Assembly (NCBI GenBank): GCA_017610305.1 | Contig: JAFCCJ010000006.1 | Span: forward strand, 1 to 34,220 | DNA: 34,220 nt | Direction: 5' to 3' | DNA from: Candidatus Iainarchaeum sp. | Lineage (GTDB): Archaea; Iainarchaeota; Iainarchaeia; Iainarchaeales; JAFCCJ01 | Part shown: in pieces, positions 6,377 through 14,535 of the stretch | How the letters are laid out: each line of letters opens with the position of its first letter | How positions within the stretch are numbered: position 1 is the first letter of the stretch | Position numbers and translations under genes: made by a program | The notes under the pieces: generated by a model | Databases searched by the model: none | Told to the model about the DNA's origin: nothing | What the model saw: only the letters and a program-made list of their open reading frames with translations

Positions 6377-7318
6377 ATGAAAGAATCCGCAATTTCTATA
6401 AAGGGCCTTGTGAAAAATTACGGGAAACTTAAGGCAGTAAATAACATCTCATTGGAAATTGGGGATGGCGAATTCTTCGGTTATTTGGGGCCTAATGGTG
6501 CGGGAAAAACCACCACAATAAACGCGATTGTTGGTTTGCTGAATTATGATAAAGGAAGTGTAAAAGTTTTCGGGAATGATGTGGTTAAGGATTACATTCA
6601 GGCAAGGAAATTGATTGGTTTTTCCCAGCAGGAACTTATGTTTGACCCTTTCCTTTCGGTCAGGGATATCCTTCTCTACCAGGGAGGTTACTTCGAGATG
6701 AAGGGCGAGGAGCTGGAAAGAAGGGTCGAGAAATTAATGAAGGATTTTGGGATAAAGAAAAATGAGAATGACACTTTCCGCAGATTATCTGGAGGAATGA
6801 AAAGAAGGCTGCAGATTGCAAAGGCCTTGGTTCATGAGCCCAGAATCCTTATTCTCGATGAGCCAAGTGCGGGTGTTGATGTTGAACTCAGGCATAATTT
6901 ATGGAGGTATCTTTCCAGGATTCATAAGGAGGGAAAAACAATTCTCCTGACAACACATTACATTGAGGAAGCGGAAAAGTTGTGCGAAAGGATTGGCGTA
7001 ATTAACAAGGGTAAAATTGTTGCCTTGGACAAGAAGGAGCATATGCTGAAGGAGTTAAGTGAGCAGCTGATAAAAATTGACCTCAAGGAAAAAATAAACA
7101 AACTTCCAAAAAGCCTGGGCAAATACAAGTGTGACCTTAATTTAAAAAAGGGCAGAATAACAATAAAATGCAAAAATGCGCAAAGCCAAGTTGCGGGAAT
7201 TTTGAGGGATTTGGACAAGGAGGGGCTGGAAGTAATTAATCTGGATATTGTGAAGGACAATCTTGAGAGCATTTACATAAAACTTACAGGGGAGAGAAAT
7301 GAACTTAACGGGCTTTAG
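6377..7318 (+). CDS. ABC-2 type transporter, ATP-binding subunit
   Basis: 313 residues. Walker A GPNGAGKTT (39-47), Q-loop FSQQE, signature LSGGMKRRLQIAKAL, Walker B ILILDEPSAGVD and H-loop TTHYIEEAE are all intact. The roughly 90-residue C-terminal extension after the nucleotide-binding domain is usual in DrrA/CcmA-type exporters. It powers export through the adjacent permease; the substrate (drug, lipid or polysaccharide) is unknown. TATA-like CTTATAATTT at 6341-6350 predicts a nearly leaderless mRNA starting at 6377. It overlaps the permease by 20 nt. Confidence 0.9.
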   Translation: MKESAISIKGLVKNYGKLKAVNNISLEIGDGEFFGYLGPNGAGKTTTINAIVGLLNYDKGSVKVFGNDVVKDYIQARKLIGFSQQELMFDPFLSVRDILLYQGGYFEMKGEELERRVEKLMKDFGIKKNENDTFRRLSGGMKRRLQIAKALVHEPRILILDEPSAGVDVELRHNLWRYLSRIHKEGKTILLTTHYIEEAEKLCERIGVINKGKIVALDKKEHMLKELSEQLIKIDLKEKINKLPKSLGKYKCDLNLKKGRITIKCKNAQSQVAGILRDLDKEGLEVINLDIVKDNLESIYIKLTGERNELNGL

Positions 7319-8060
7319 GGCACTGACCATTAGGGAAGTGAAAAGGTTTATGCGCATTCCTGCGCAAACCATACTCCCGCCAATAATTTCCTCCGCATTG
7401 TTTATCCTCATTTTTGGTTCTTTTATCGGGGGAAATGTGGGGGAAGTGGAAGGGGTTCCATACATCCTTTTCTTTGTTCCTGGGCTGGTTATGCTAAATG
7501 TCATCACAAGCAGCTATTCTAATTCCGCATTTTCACTTTTCATTATGCGCTTTCTTAATCACATAAGTGATATTCTCACTGCGCCACTTTCTTACCTTGA
7601 AATTGTGCTTGCATTTGTAATCGGCGCAGTAATAAGGGGCATGATTGTGGGAATTCTCATATTTGCGGTTTCCGCATTTTTTGTTGAACTGACTTTCCAC
7701 AACATTTTCTTAACGGCATTTTTCATTATAATAACCTCGGTAATTTTTTCCTCAATTGGATTGATTGTTGGGCTGTGGGCGAGAGAATTTGAGCATCTGG
7801 AACTTTTTACCACATTCCTTATCACTCCTCTCGTATTTCTGGGCGGGGTCTTTCATTCGGTTGAAATGCTCCCCGAATTCCTAAAAGGAATAACTTACCT
7901 CAACCCTTTCTTTTACCTCATCAATGGATTAAGATATTCAGTTATTGGCACAAGCGAAACCAGTCTTTTACTGAGCTTTGGATTTCCAGTATTTCTTGCC
8001 CTGTTTTTCTTTGGCTTGACAGTTTACCTTTTCAGGGAAGGCTACAATCTGAGAACCTGA
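7299..8060 (+). CDS. ABC-2 type transporter permease
   Basis: 253 residues with about six hydrophobic segments (starting near residues 23, 58, 95, 125, 160 and 225) and the ABC-2 membrane family pattern: an amphipathic N-terminus (TIREVKRFMR) and the conserved FHSVEMLPEFLKGITYLNPFFY region before the last helix. It forms the membrane channel for the preceding ATPase and is probably a homodimer. Its start lies inside the ATPase gene (20-nt overlap), which indicates translational coupling. Confidence 0.88.
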   Translation: MNLTGFRALTIREVKRFMRIPAQTILPPIISSALFILIFGSFIGGNVGEVEGVPYILFFVPGLVMLNVITSSYSNSAFSLFIMRFLNHISDILTAPLSYLEIVLAFVIGAVIRGMIVGILIFAVSAFFVELTFHNIFLTAFFIIITSVIFSSIGLIVGLWAREFEHLELFTTFLITPLVFLGGVFHSVEMLPEFLKGITYLNPFFYLINGLRYSVIGTSETSLLLSFGFPVFLALFFFGLTVYLFREGYNLRT

Positions 8061-8106
8061 TTAATTAGGGTTAAATACTCCTAAGCACCTAATTTATTTG
8101 ATTAGA

Positions 8107-8745
8107 ATGGCTCCTGGGAGAAGAAGGCCTGTAAGGCGAAAGAAAACGCCGCCAGTAAAGCAAAGGAGAAATCCGCCTGCAAAGGTAATTCCTTTTCCAC
8201 AACCCCATAAGGAGCATGGTTTCGGCGATAGACTGCGCCATGCTATAGGGGAAGCATTTCCAAACTTATTTGGGAGAGGTGAGAAAGGGCCGACACCAGT
8301 TGAAAAAAGATATTTCCCCCACCAACTACCAGAAAACAGGGAACTGATACTCGGTTTGCAGAATTTAAAATTCAAGATGAAGCTTGCCAAGGAGGATTTA
8401 AGGAGGCCGGAATATGAACATCTTGGCAGTAACCTCGAACTTTTGGCCCTGAGGGAAGAATTGGTCAGGTTGATTATGAGTGGCAAAATAAAAAGCCATG
8501 GGCAAATAAAGGAAATTTGGGAGCAATTAATCAAAAATAAGGTCGAGCAAGGGCAAATTGATCCAAATACTGCTCAAAATCTTTCAGCAATTATTGAGGA
8601 AAAGGGACTTTTTACAAGGCAAGAATCTGCAAAACTGAAGCTATTCTTTGGACAATTCCACCGAGAAGCAAATATAAGCAGGATTGATATTCCTCCTGGG
8701 CAAATTAGCAGTGGTGCTAATCAATCCGAGAAAAGGGCCGCATAA
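8107..8745 (+). CDS. Uncharacterised protein with basic N-terminus
   Basis: 212 residues that I do not recognise. The first 30 residues are Arg/Lys/Pro-rich (GRRRPVRRKK) and could bind nucleic acid. The rest is predicted mostly helical, without Cys and without membrane segments. A TTG at 8098 extends the frame, but the promoter-like GGTTAAATACTC at 8069-8080 predicts transcription from about 8101, so the ATG at 8107 is preferred. It stands alone between the ABC exporter and L10e. Confidence 0.6.
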   Translation: MAPGRRRPVRRKKTPPVKQRRNPPAKVIPFPQPHKEHGFGDRLRHAIGEAFPNLFGRGEKGPTPVEKRYFPHQLPENRELILGLQNLKFKMKLAKEDLRRPEYEHLGSNLELLALREELVRLIMSGKIKSHGQIKEIWEQLIKNKVEQGQIDPNTAQNLSAIIEEKGLFTRQESAKLKLFFGQFHREANISRIDIPPGQISSGANQSEKRAA

Positions 8746-8778
8746 GCTTTAAAAACCATTGCAGGGGTTAAATTATCC

Positions 8779-8813
8779 TAGGAATTAGCTAATTTTTATT
8801 AAATTAATTCCTA
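8779..8813. repeat. Inverted repeat upstream of the L10e gene
   Basis: TAGGAATTA (8779-8787) and TAATTCCTA (8805-8813) are perfect inverted copies separated by 17 AT-rich bases, 17 nt before the L10e start. GGTTAAATTATCC at 8767-8779 is a likely TATA region, so the repeat would straddle the transcription start or form a hairpin in the 5' UTR. It may be an operator or an autoregulatory mRNA element. Confidence 0.45.
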
Positions 8814-8829
8814 TTTATTGGTGATTTAT

Positions 8830-9564
8830 ATGGGTTTAAGGCCAGGGCATTGCTATAGGAGTCTGAAGGACAGGCCATGGACAAGGGTAGCTGTAAAAGT
8901 GCACAGGCGTAACTATATTGGGGCCACCCCTGGAATTAAGACAAGGCAGTGGAATATGGGTAACGGCGATAAGGAATTTTCCCATATCCTGGATTTGGTT
9001 GTTGATGAAGGGGTTCAAATTAGGGACAATTCCATTGAATCCAGCAGAATTGCGATTAACAGGTATTTGGTCAAGCATTTGGGCAAGGACGGTTTCTTCT
9101 TTAAAATAAGGACATTCCCCCACCAGATTTTAAGAGAAAATAAACAGGCACAGGGGGCACATGCAGACAGGATTCAGAAAGGAATGAGCCATCCTTTTGG
9201 AAAGCCTGTGGGAAGAGCTATTAGGGTCAGGCCAGGGCAGAAAATGATTAGTTTATTGGTTGATGAAAAAGATGTTAAGATTGGAAAAGAAGCATTGCTA
9301 AAGGCGAAATCAAGGATTACCTGTAAGGTGCATGTTTTGATTCATACTGATGTTGAATCCATCGGCACAAGGCCCACTAAAATGATAATTGAGGTTAAGA
9401 CAGAGGCTGAAGATAAGGCTGATGTCAAGGACGCGGCTGAAAGCGAGAAGGCAGAGGGCGAAGAGAAGAAGGAAGGCGCTGAAGGGGAAAAGAAGGAAGA
9501 TAGTAAAGAAGGCGAAAAGAAGGAAGACGCTAAATCCGGCGAAAAGAAAGAAGAAAAGAAATAA
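8830..9564 (+). CDS. rpl10e: Large-subunit ribosomal protein L10e (uL16) with charged C-terminal tail
   Basis: 244 residues. The family start MGLRPGHCYR fixes the ATG at 8830, preceded by GGTGA at 8820-8824. Residues 1-190 match archaeal L10e/uL16, including HPFGKPVGRAIRVRPGQ and IGTRPTKMIIEVK; this protein sits at the base of the central protuberance and contacts the A-site tRNA. The family normally ends there (about 170-185 residues). Here about 54 residues follow, composed almost only of Glu, Lys, Asp, Ala and Gly with repeated EGEKKED-like units. The tail is probably disordered; its function is unknown. Confidence 0.93.
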   Translation: MGLRPGHCYRSLKDRPWTRVAVKVHRRNYIGATPGIKTRQWNMGNGDKEFSHILDLVVDEGVQIRDNSIESSRIAINRYLVKHLGKDGFFFKIRTFPHQILRENKQAQGAHADRIQKGMSHPFGKPVGRAIRVRPGQKMISLLVDEKDVKIGKEALLKAKSRITCKVHVLIHTDVESIGTRPTKMIIEVKTEAEDKADVKDAAESEKAEGEEKKEGAEGEKKEDSKEGEKKEDAKSGEKKEEKK

Positions 9565-9581
9565 TTTCCAAACTAATTCTG

Positions 9582-9595
9582 GCAAATTGATTTGC
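9582..9595. promoter_or_regulatory. 14-bp palindrome upstream of ppsA
   Basis: GCAAATTGATTTGC consists of perfect inverted hexamers around TG. It lies about 18 nt upstream of the TATA-like TTATTAAAT (9613-9621), which itself sits between GGTTA and TAACC. Position and symmetry fit a dimeric regulator site, but no family can be named. Confidence 0.35.
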
Positions 9596-9652
9596 ATAAT
9601 TTAACGGTTAGCTTATTAAATAACCTTGACCTTCTTTTTAACGGTGTTCTAG

Positions 9653-12211
9653 TTGTTTGATGAAGAGCCTATAAAATGGTTTAAGGAAGTGAAAATTGAG
9701 GATATCCCTACAGTGGGGGGGAAAGGCGCCTCTTTGGGGGAGATGACCAGGGCGAATTTCCCGATTCCCGGGGGATTTATGGTCACTTCCACCACATATT
9801 TCAAATTTATAAGGGAAAAGAAGATTGAGCAGAAAATCCTGAATCTTGTTGATCCCCTTGATGTTGAAGACACTGAAAAACTGGATTTGGTTACCGAGCA
9901 GGTTAGAAATATTATTCTGGAAACCCCTATGAGTGAGGAATTGGGGGTAGAAATCCAGAAAGCTTACATTAAAATGGGGGAAAGGAAATTAGGCTTAAGG
10001 GGATTGACCTCCAGCGAGAATACATATGTTGCTGTGAGGTCTAGTGCCACTGCCGAGGATTTGCCTGAGGCAAGTTTTGCCGGGCAGCAGGATACTTATC
10101 TCAATGTGCTGGGAAAGAAAGAGGTTGTTGATGCGGTGAAGAGGTGCTGGGCATCACTATTTACTTCGCGTGCTGTTTACTACAGAAAGAAGCAGGGCTT
10201 TCCAACAAAACAGGTCGGGATTGCGGTTGTTGTCCAAAAAATGGTGAACAGTGATGTAAGCGGAATAATGTTTACGGTGCACCCTTCAGGAGATGAGACC
10301 AAACTGCTTATTGAGGCCGGTTTTGGCCTGGGGGAGAGTGTTGTTAGTGGGGCAATCACACCAGACAGTTATGTTCTGGAAAAGGGAACCGCTAAACTTG
10401 TTGAGAAGAATATCAACCAACAGACATGGAAACTTGTAAGGTCGGGAAAGAGCAACAAAAAAGTTGACCTCACCCCTGCACAGGGCAAGAAGCAGAAACT
10501 GGCAGATAAATTTATTGTCGATTTGGCAAGGGTTGGGAAGCAGATTGAAAACCATTACAAGAAGCCAATGGATATTGAATGGGCGTTGGAGGGCAGGGAG
10601 ATGTACATTGTCCAGGCAAGGCCTATTACAACCCTGAAAAATATGAAAAAGGCAAAGGGGGAAGTTGAGGGTAAGGAAATTATGTCAGGCATTGCCGCTT
10701 CCCGGGGAGTTGTTGTAGGAACTGTGAAGGTTATTCCAACCGCAAAGGATAAGAAATTGGCAGAGCCCGGAGATATAATAGTCACGACTATGACCTCCCC
10801 TGATTGGGTGCCGATTATGGAAAAGAGCGCCGGAATTATCACTAATGAGGGGGGCAATACCTGCCATGCTGCAATTGTCAGCAGGGAGCTTGGAATTCCA
10901 TGTATTGTCGGAACAGGCAATGCGACAGAAATACTTAAAACAGGGATGAAAGTTACACTGGACGGGTTCCATGGAAAGGTTTATGAGGGAGAGGCAAAGG
11001 TAAAGGCCCCTGAAGAAATGAAAGAGGTTGAGATTGTAACTGAGGGGGAAGTGGAAAGGGTAGATGATGCGATTGACAGGAAGATTGAAAAGGAAAAGAA
11101 GTTTTTGGGGAGTGAAGAGCAGAGAAAAATAATTGCGGAGGAGAGGGCAAAAAGGCTCGCGATGGCCACCTCGGAAATTGATGTTATTGAGGAACCTGTT
11201 AAAATGACTGAGAACCATAAAAAGGAGGAAGTTGAGGAACTGCAGGGGATTGAGGAACTGCAGGAAGATGTTGATAAAGCAAGTGGGGATGAGAAGAAGG
11301 AATTGCTTATTGATTTATTGGAATCCATTGCGCCAAAGGTAAAGGTGAATGTTGCCCTGCCTGAAGCCGCGGAAAAGGCATCCAAAACAGATGCTGCCGG
11401 GGTTGGACTGTTGAGGGCAGAGCATATGATAACTGCATCAGGAATGCATCCTGCGGAATTCATAAGGCAGGGGAAGAAGGATGAGTTGGTTAAGGCAGTT
11501 AAGGAAGGGATAAAAAAGGTTGCTTCTCTATTTAAGGGAAAGCCTGTATGGTTCAGGACATTTGATGCAAGGAGTGATGAGTTCAGGGCGCTTAAAGGCG
11601 GGGAAAAGGAGCCTGAGGAAGACAACCCGATGCTAGGATGGCACGGAATCAGGAGAGATTTGGATGAGACTGAGCTGTTAAAGGCGCAGTTTGAAGCGAT
11701 TAAGGAATTGGTTAATGAGGGGTTTGATAATTTGGGAGTAATGCTGCCATTTGTGATTTCTGAAAAGGAAGTGAGGGAGGCAAAGCAGATTGCAAAGGAG
11801 GTTGGGCTGGAACCTGGAAAGGATATTGAGTTCGGGGTAATGATAGAAACTCCTGCCGCCTGCTGGATAACTGATAAGCTGGTTAGGGAAGGGATTGATT
11901 TTGTTTCTTTCGGAACAAATGATTTGACGCAATTGACCTTGGGAATTGACCGGAATAATGGGAGAATTCAGAAACACTTTTCAGAATTGCATCCCGCAAT
12001 ATTGCGGCAAATTAAGGAAGTTGTAAGAAGATGCAGGTTTGCTGGGGTGGAAACCTCCATCTGCGGCCAGGCAGCCTCAAACCCTGAAATGGTGAAGCAT
12101 TTGGTTGCATATGGCATTGATTCCATTTCCGCAAATATCGATGCCGTTAAGCAGATAAAACAGGTTGTGCTTTTGGAGCAAAAAAGGCTTTTGCTGGAAA
12201 AAAAGAGATAA
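9653..12211 (+). CDS. ppsA: Phosphoenolpyruvate synthase (pyruvate, water dikinase)
   Basis: 852 residues in the usual order: ATP-grasp PPDK N-terminal domain (about 1-330, with VGGKGASLGEM and VRSSATAEDLPEASFAGQQ), mobile phosphohistidine domain (GGNTCHAAIVSRELG, H405), and C-terminal TIM-barrel PEP-binding domain with GTNDLTQLTLG and the catalytic Cys in SICGQAASNP (about C804). It converts pyruvate, ATP and water to PEP, AMP and phosphate for gluconeogenesis. A charged linker of roughly 100 residues between the His and barrel domains makes it slightly long. Start is TTG at 9653 with GGTG 6 nt upstream. Confidence 0.93.
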   Translation: MFDEEPIKWFKEVKIEDIPTVGGKGASLGEMTRANFPIPGGFMVTSTTYFKFIREKKIEQKILNLVDPLDVEDTEKLDLVTEQVRNIILETPMSEELGVEIQKAYIKMGERKLGLRGLTSSENTYVAVRSSATAEDLPEASFAGQQDTYLNVLGKKEVVDAVKRCWASLFTSRAVYYRKKQGFPTKQVGIAVVVQKMVNSDVSGIMFTVHPSGDETKLLIEAGFGLGESVVSGAITPDSYVLEKGTAKLVEKNINQQTWKLVRSGKSNKKVDLTPAQGKKQKLADKFIVDLARVGKQIENHYKKPMDIEWALEGREMYIVQARPITTLKNMKKAKGEVEGKEIMSGIAASRGVVVGTVKVIPTAKDKKLAEPGDIIVTTMTSPDWVPIMEKSAGIITNEGGNTCHAAIVSRELGIPCIVGTGNATEILKTGMKVTLDGFHGKVYEGEAKVKAPEEMKEVEIVTEGEVERVDDAIDRKIEKEKKFLGSEEQRKIIAEERAKRLAMATSEIDVIEEPVKMTENHKKEEVEELQGIEELQEDVDKASGDEKKELLIDLLESIAPKVKVNVALPEAAEKASKTDAAGVGLLRAEHMITASGMHPAEFIRQGKKDELVKAVKEGIKKVASLFKGKPVWFRTFDARSDEFRALKGGEKEPEEDNPMLGWHGIRRDLDETELLKAQFEAIKELVNEGFDNLGVMLPFVISEKEVREAKQIAKEVGLEPGKDIEFGVMIETPAACWITDKLVREGIDFVSFGTNDLTQLTLGIDRNNGRIQKHFSELHPAILRQIKEVVRRCRFAGVETSICGQAASNPEMVKHLVAYGIDSISANIDAVKQIKQVVLLEQKRLLLEKKR

Positions 12212-12248
12212 TGGCAATTTTTTAATGTGTTTCCTGCACAATTTATCA

Positions 12249-13244
12249 ATGATAAAAATTGAATTAAGCAGGGCTGTCAAGGAAATCGCAAAAAGAAAGC
12301 CAAAACTGGTTGTTGTCCAGATTCCTGAAGGGCTGAAAACAAGGACTAATGAGATTATTGAAAAAATTGAGGCATCTGGTTCAGAGTGCATTGTTTTGAT
12401 GGACCCCTGTTTCGGCGCCTGTGATTTGGCAAGTGACAAAGCTGAAAAATTGGGTGCGGATTTGCTTGTTCATTTCGGGCACAGCAAAATGTATGAGGGT
12501 AAGAACACCCTGTTCTTTCCATTGTTTTACTCTATTGATAGCGGGAAAATGGTTGCGCAGATTGGGCGGCTTGAGGAAGAATTGGATAAAAGAAATCTGA
12601 AGAATATATGCCTTGCCTCGACAATCCAATTCAGGGACCATCTGAAATTTATCAGGGAGTCTTTGGGCAAAAAATTTAAGGCCCATATAGGAAAAGGGAG
12701 CAGCAGAATTGCGGAAGAGGGGCAGGTTTTGGGATGCAACTATTCCTCATTCCGGAATGTCAATGCAGAATGCGATGCCGTTGTTTTTATCGGCGATGGT
12801 TTGTTTCATCCATTGGGGTTCACCTTTTTAACTGAAAAGCCGATTTTTCATTTCAACCCATTGGGGGGAACCATCAGGGAATTTGAGGATGAGAGGGAAA
12901 TGTTCCTGAGGAAAAGGCATGGTGCGATTGCATCTGTGCAAAATGCGAAGTCCTTTGCCATTCTCGTGAGCACAAAATCCGGGCAGATGTTTAAGGAAAG
13001 GGCATTTGAGCTGAGAAAATTGATTGAATCAAAAGGGAAGAAGGCGATAATCCTCGCAATGGATTACATAATGCCTGAATATCTTTTGGGTGTGGAGGCA
13101 GATGCCTATGTGAACACAGCCTGCCCAAGGATTGTGATTGATGATTACAGTTCATTCAAAAAACCGATTTTAAACCCAACAGAACTGGAAATAGTCCTGG
13201 GGGTAAAAAAATGGGAAGAATTTAAGTTGGATGAACTGGATTAG
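12249..13244 (+). CDS. dph2: Diphthamide biosynthesis radical SAM-like enzyme Dph2
   Basis: 331 residues from the ATG at 12249. Archaeal Dph2 transfers the aminocarboxypropyl group of SAM to a histidine of EF-2, the first step of diphthamide synthesis. The three cysteines that bind the unusual 4Fe-4S cluster are present: C58 (PCFGACD), C163 (LGCNY) and C292 (NTACPR), almost the spacing of the Pyrococcus enzyme. Upstream in-frame starts exist within the ppsA end, but TTTTTAATG near 12216-12224 is placed for a leaderless start at 12249. It ends tail-to-tail with the gene on the other strand; the two stop codons overlap. Confidence 0.9.
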   Translation: MIKIELSRAVKEIAKRKPKLVVVQIPEGLKTRTNEIIEKIEASGSECIVLMDPCFGACDLASDKAEKLGADLLVHFGHSKMYEGKNTLFFPLFYSIDSGKMVAQIGRLEEELDKRNLKNICLASTIQFRDHLKFIRESLGKKFKAHIGKGSSRIAEEGQVLGCNYSSFRNVNAECDAVVFIGDGLFHPLGFTFLTEKPIFHFNPLGGTIREFEDEREMFLRKRHGAIASVQNAKSFAILVSTKSGQMFKERAFELRKLIESKGKKAIILAMDYIMPEYLLGVEADAYVNTACPRIVIDDYSSFKKPILNPTELEIVLGVKKWEEFKLDELD

Positions 13245-13648
13245 CGGCCTCGGCGGAGGCGCAGACCCCGGGAGTTTGTTGTTTTCTTTGTTTTCTTTTT
13301 TGTTTTTTTCTTTTTTGCGACTTTTTGTTGTTTTTCCTTTTTTTTAGCCCGTTTTGTTTCCGCTTCGTTTGCAGCATCGAGAGAGTCCATTCTCAAGTCA
13401 TGAAAGTTTGCTTCCATCGCAGCTCTATTAAGACCAAACTTTTCAAGAAATTTATTAGAAACTGTGAAATACTCCGTTGGAGAGCGTAATCGAAAAACAG
13501 TGAAATGTTCCCTATCACGTCTAATAAGTTCTTGAAATCTTTGTATTGCGGGATTATTAAGATCGGTTCGGCCTGACTGTTTAATTGCTTTCCAGATTAT
13601 TTCCGCATCCGCTGGTTTCAAACCACCAATATAAAATATATCAGACAT
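13241..13648 (-). CDS. Small uncharacterised protein with Lys/Arg-rich tail
   Basis: 135 residues that I do not recognise. Residues 1-90 look like a small alpha/beta domain; from about residue 95 the chain is almost entirely Lys, Arg, Thr and Gln (KKKKTKKKTKKTT) and ends in RLRRGR, suggesting nucleic-acid or ribosome binding. It starts 6 nt after the UMP kinase stop, with a GTGAGG ribosome binding site overlapping that stop, so it is probably co-translated with UMP kinase. Its last bases overlap the dph2 stop on the other strand. Confidence 0.65.
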   Translation of the reverse strand: MSDIFYIGGLKPADAEIIWKAIKQSGRTDLNNPAIQRFQELIRRDREHFTVFRLRSPTEYFTVSNKFLEKFGLNRAAMEANFHDLRMDSLDAANEAETKRAKKKEKQQKVAKKKKTKKKTKKTTNSRGLRLRRGR

Positions 13649-13654
13649 TTTCCC

Positions 13655-14473
13655 TCACTCATTTGCATCCTCTACAACAGTTCCCTTGAATTCCCCGCCG
13701 CGGACTGCCGCCTCGAAATTGTCCAGATCTGTCCCGTCCATTACCATTCCCTTTAGTTTGCTCCTTTTCAGGATAAGGCAACAGGGCAAGTCAAGAACAA
13801 GGTTCTGCGCAGGCTTGCTTTCCCCCAATTTCATCAGGGAAATGAGTTCATTATAGGGAATTTCCTCATAGAATTTTGCATGGGGGTGTTTCTTTGGGTC
13901 CATTGAGTAAATGCCATCCACATTTGTAAGGTTTATGAAAATTCCGTCCAGTGCCTCCGCAATTAATGCCGCAACGGCATCTGTTGTTATGCCTGGATGG
14001 AGCCCCCCAAAAACAGGGATTTTCCCGGCATCAAGAATTGCCCTTGCCTGGTTTACTTCGGTAAGGACTGCCTTGTGCGCGTTGTTGATTACTGGTAAAA
14101 GCAATGAGGCATTTGCCCTTGTAATTCTAATTCCCAATTCATCCAGCTGGAAATTGTTCGCCCCCAGGGATTTTGCGGCGGCGACATAATTCCTGCATAC
14201 CTTTCCCCCACCAACAACCAAAACAATCCTATATCCTTCATCGGCAAGTTTGTTTACTGATTCTGAAAATTTTGCAATCATCGAGTAATCTGGCTTTTGG
14301 TCAATGAGAATTGACCCCCCCACCGAAATCACATAAGTTGTTGAGGGTTTTGAAGGCGCGGAATAACCATAACTGGGAGAGGCCTCTTCATCTGGTTCAG
14401 GCCCCCTTTCCCTTTCTTCGTCGGTTTTCTGCTCCTCATAGGCCTCTGAAAACATATCAAATATAGAACTCAA
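13655..14473 (-). CDS. pyrH: Archaeal-type uridylate kinase with N-terminal extension
   Basis: 272 residues. The amino-acid-kinase fold starts near residue 48 with YVISVGGSILID, followed by VVGGGKVCRNY, DELGIRITRANA, FGGLHPGITTDAVAALIAEAL and NLTNVDGIYSMDPKK, which match archaeal UMP kinase (UMP + ATP to UDP + ADP). Archaeal UMPK is usually about 225 residues; here some 47 acidic, Glu/Pro/Ser-rich residues precede the fold. TTG start at 14473 behind GGAGATGA; an ATG at 14455 is an alternative. The promoter is divergent from aRF1, with an ATTTATATA-like element near 14490-14500. Confidence 0.88.
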   Translation of the reverse strand: MSSIFDMFSEAYEEQKTDEERERGPEPDEEASPSYGYSAPSKPSTTYVISVGGSILIDQKPDYSMIAKFSESVNKLADEGYRIVLVVGGGKVCRNYVAAAKSLGANNFQLDELGIRITRANASLLLPVINNAHKAVLTEVNQARAILDAGKIPVFGGLHPGITTDAVAALIAEALDGIFINLTNVDGIYSMDPKKHPHAKFYEEIPYNELISLMKLGESKPAQNLVLDLPCCLILKRSKLKGMVMDGTDLDNFEAAVRGGEFKGTVVEDANE

Positions 14474-14535
14474 GCCATCATCTCCAACAATATATAAATG
14501 ATTACCATATTAAAATATTACGCGAGGGTCTTGGA

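Noticed and set aside
8098-8106. TTG start for the uncharacterised 8107-8745 protein
   Set aside because: It lies at or before the predicted transcription start; the ATG at 8107 is better placed.
10981-11625. Long minus-strand frame opposite ppsA
   Set aside because: Ser-rich mirror of the Glu/Lys-rich linker of PEP synthase; no promoter or ribosome binding site.
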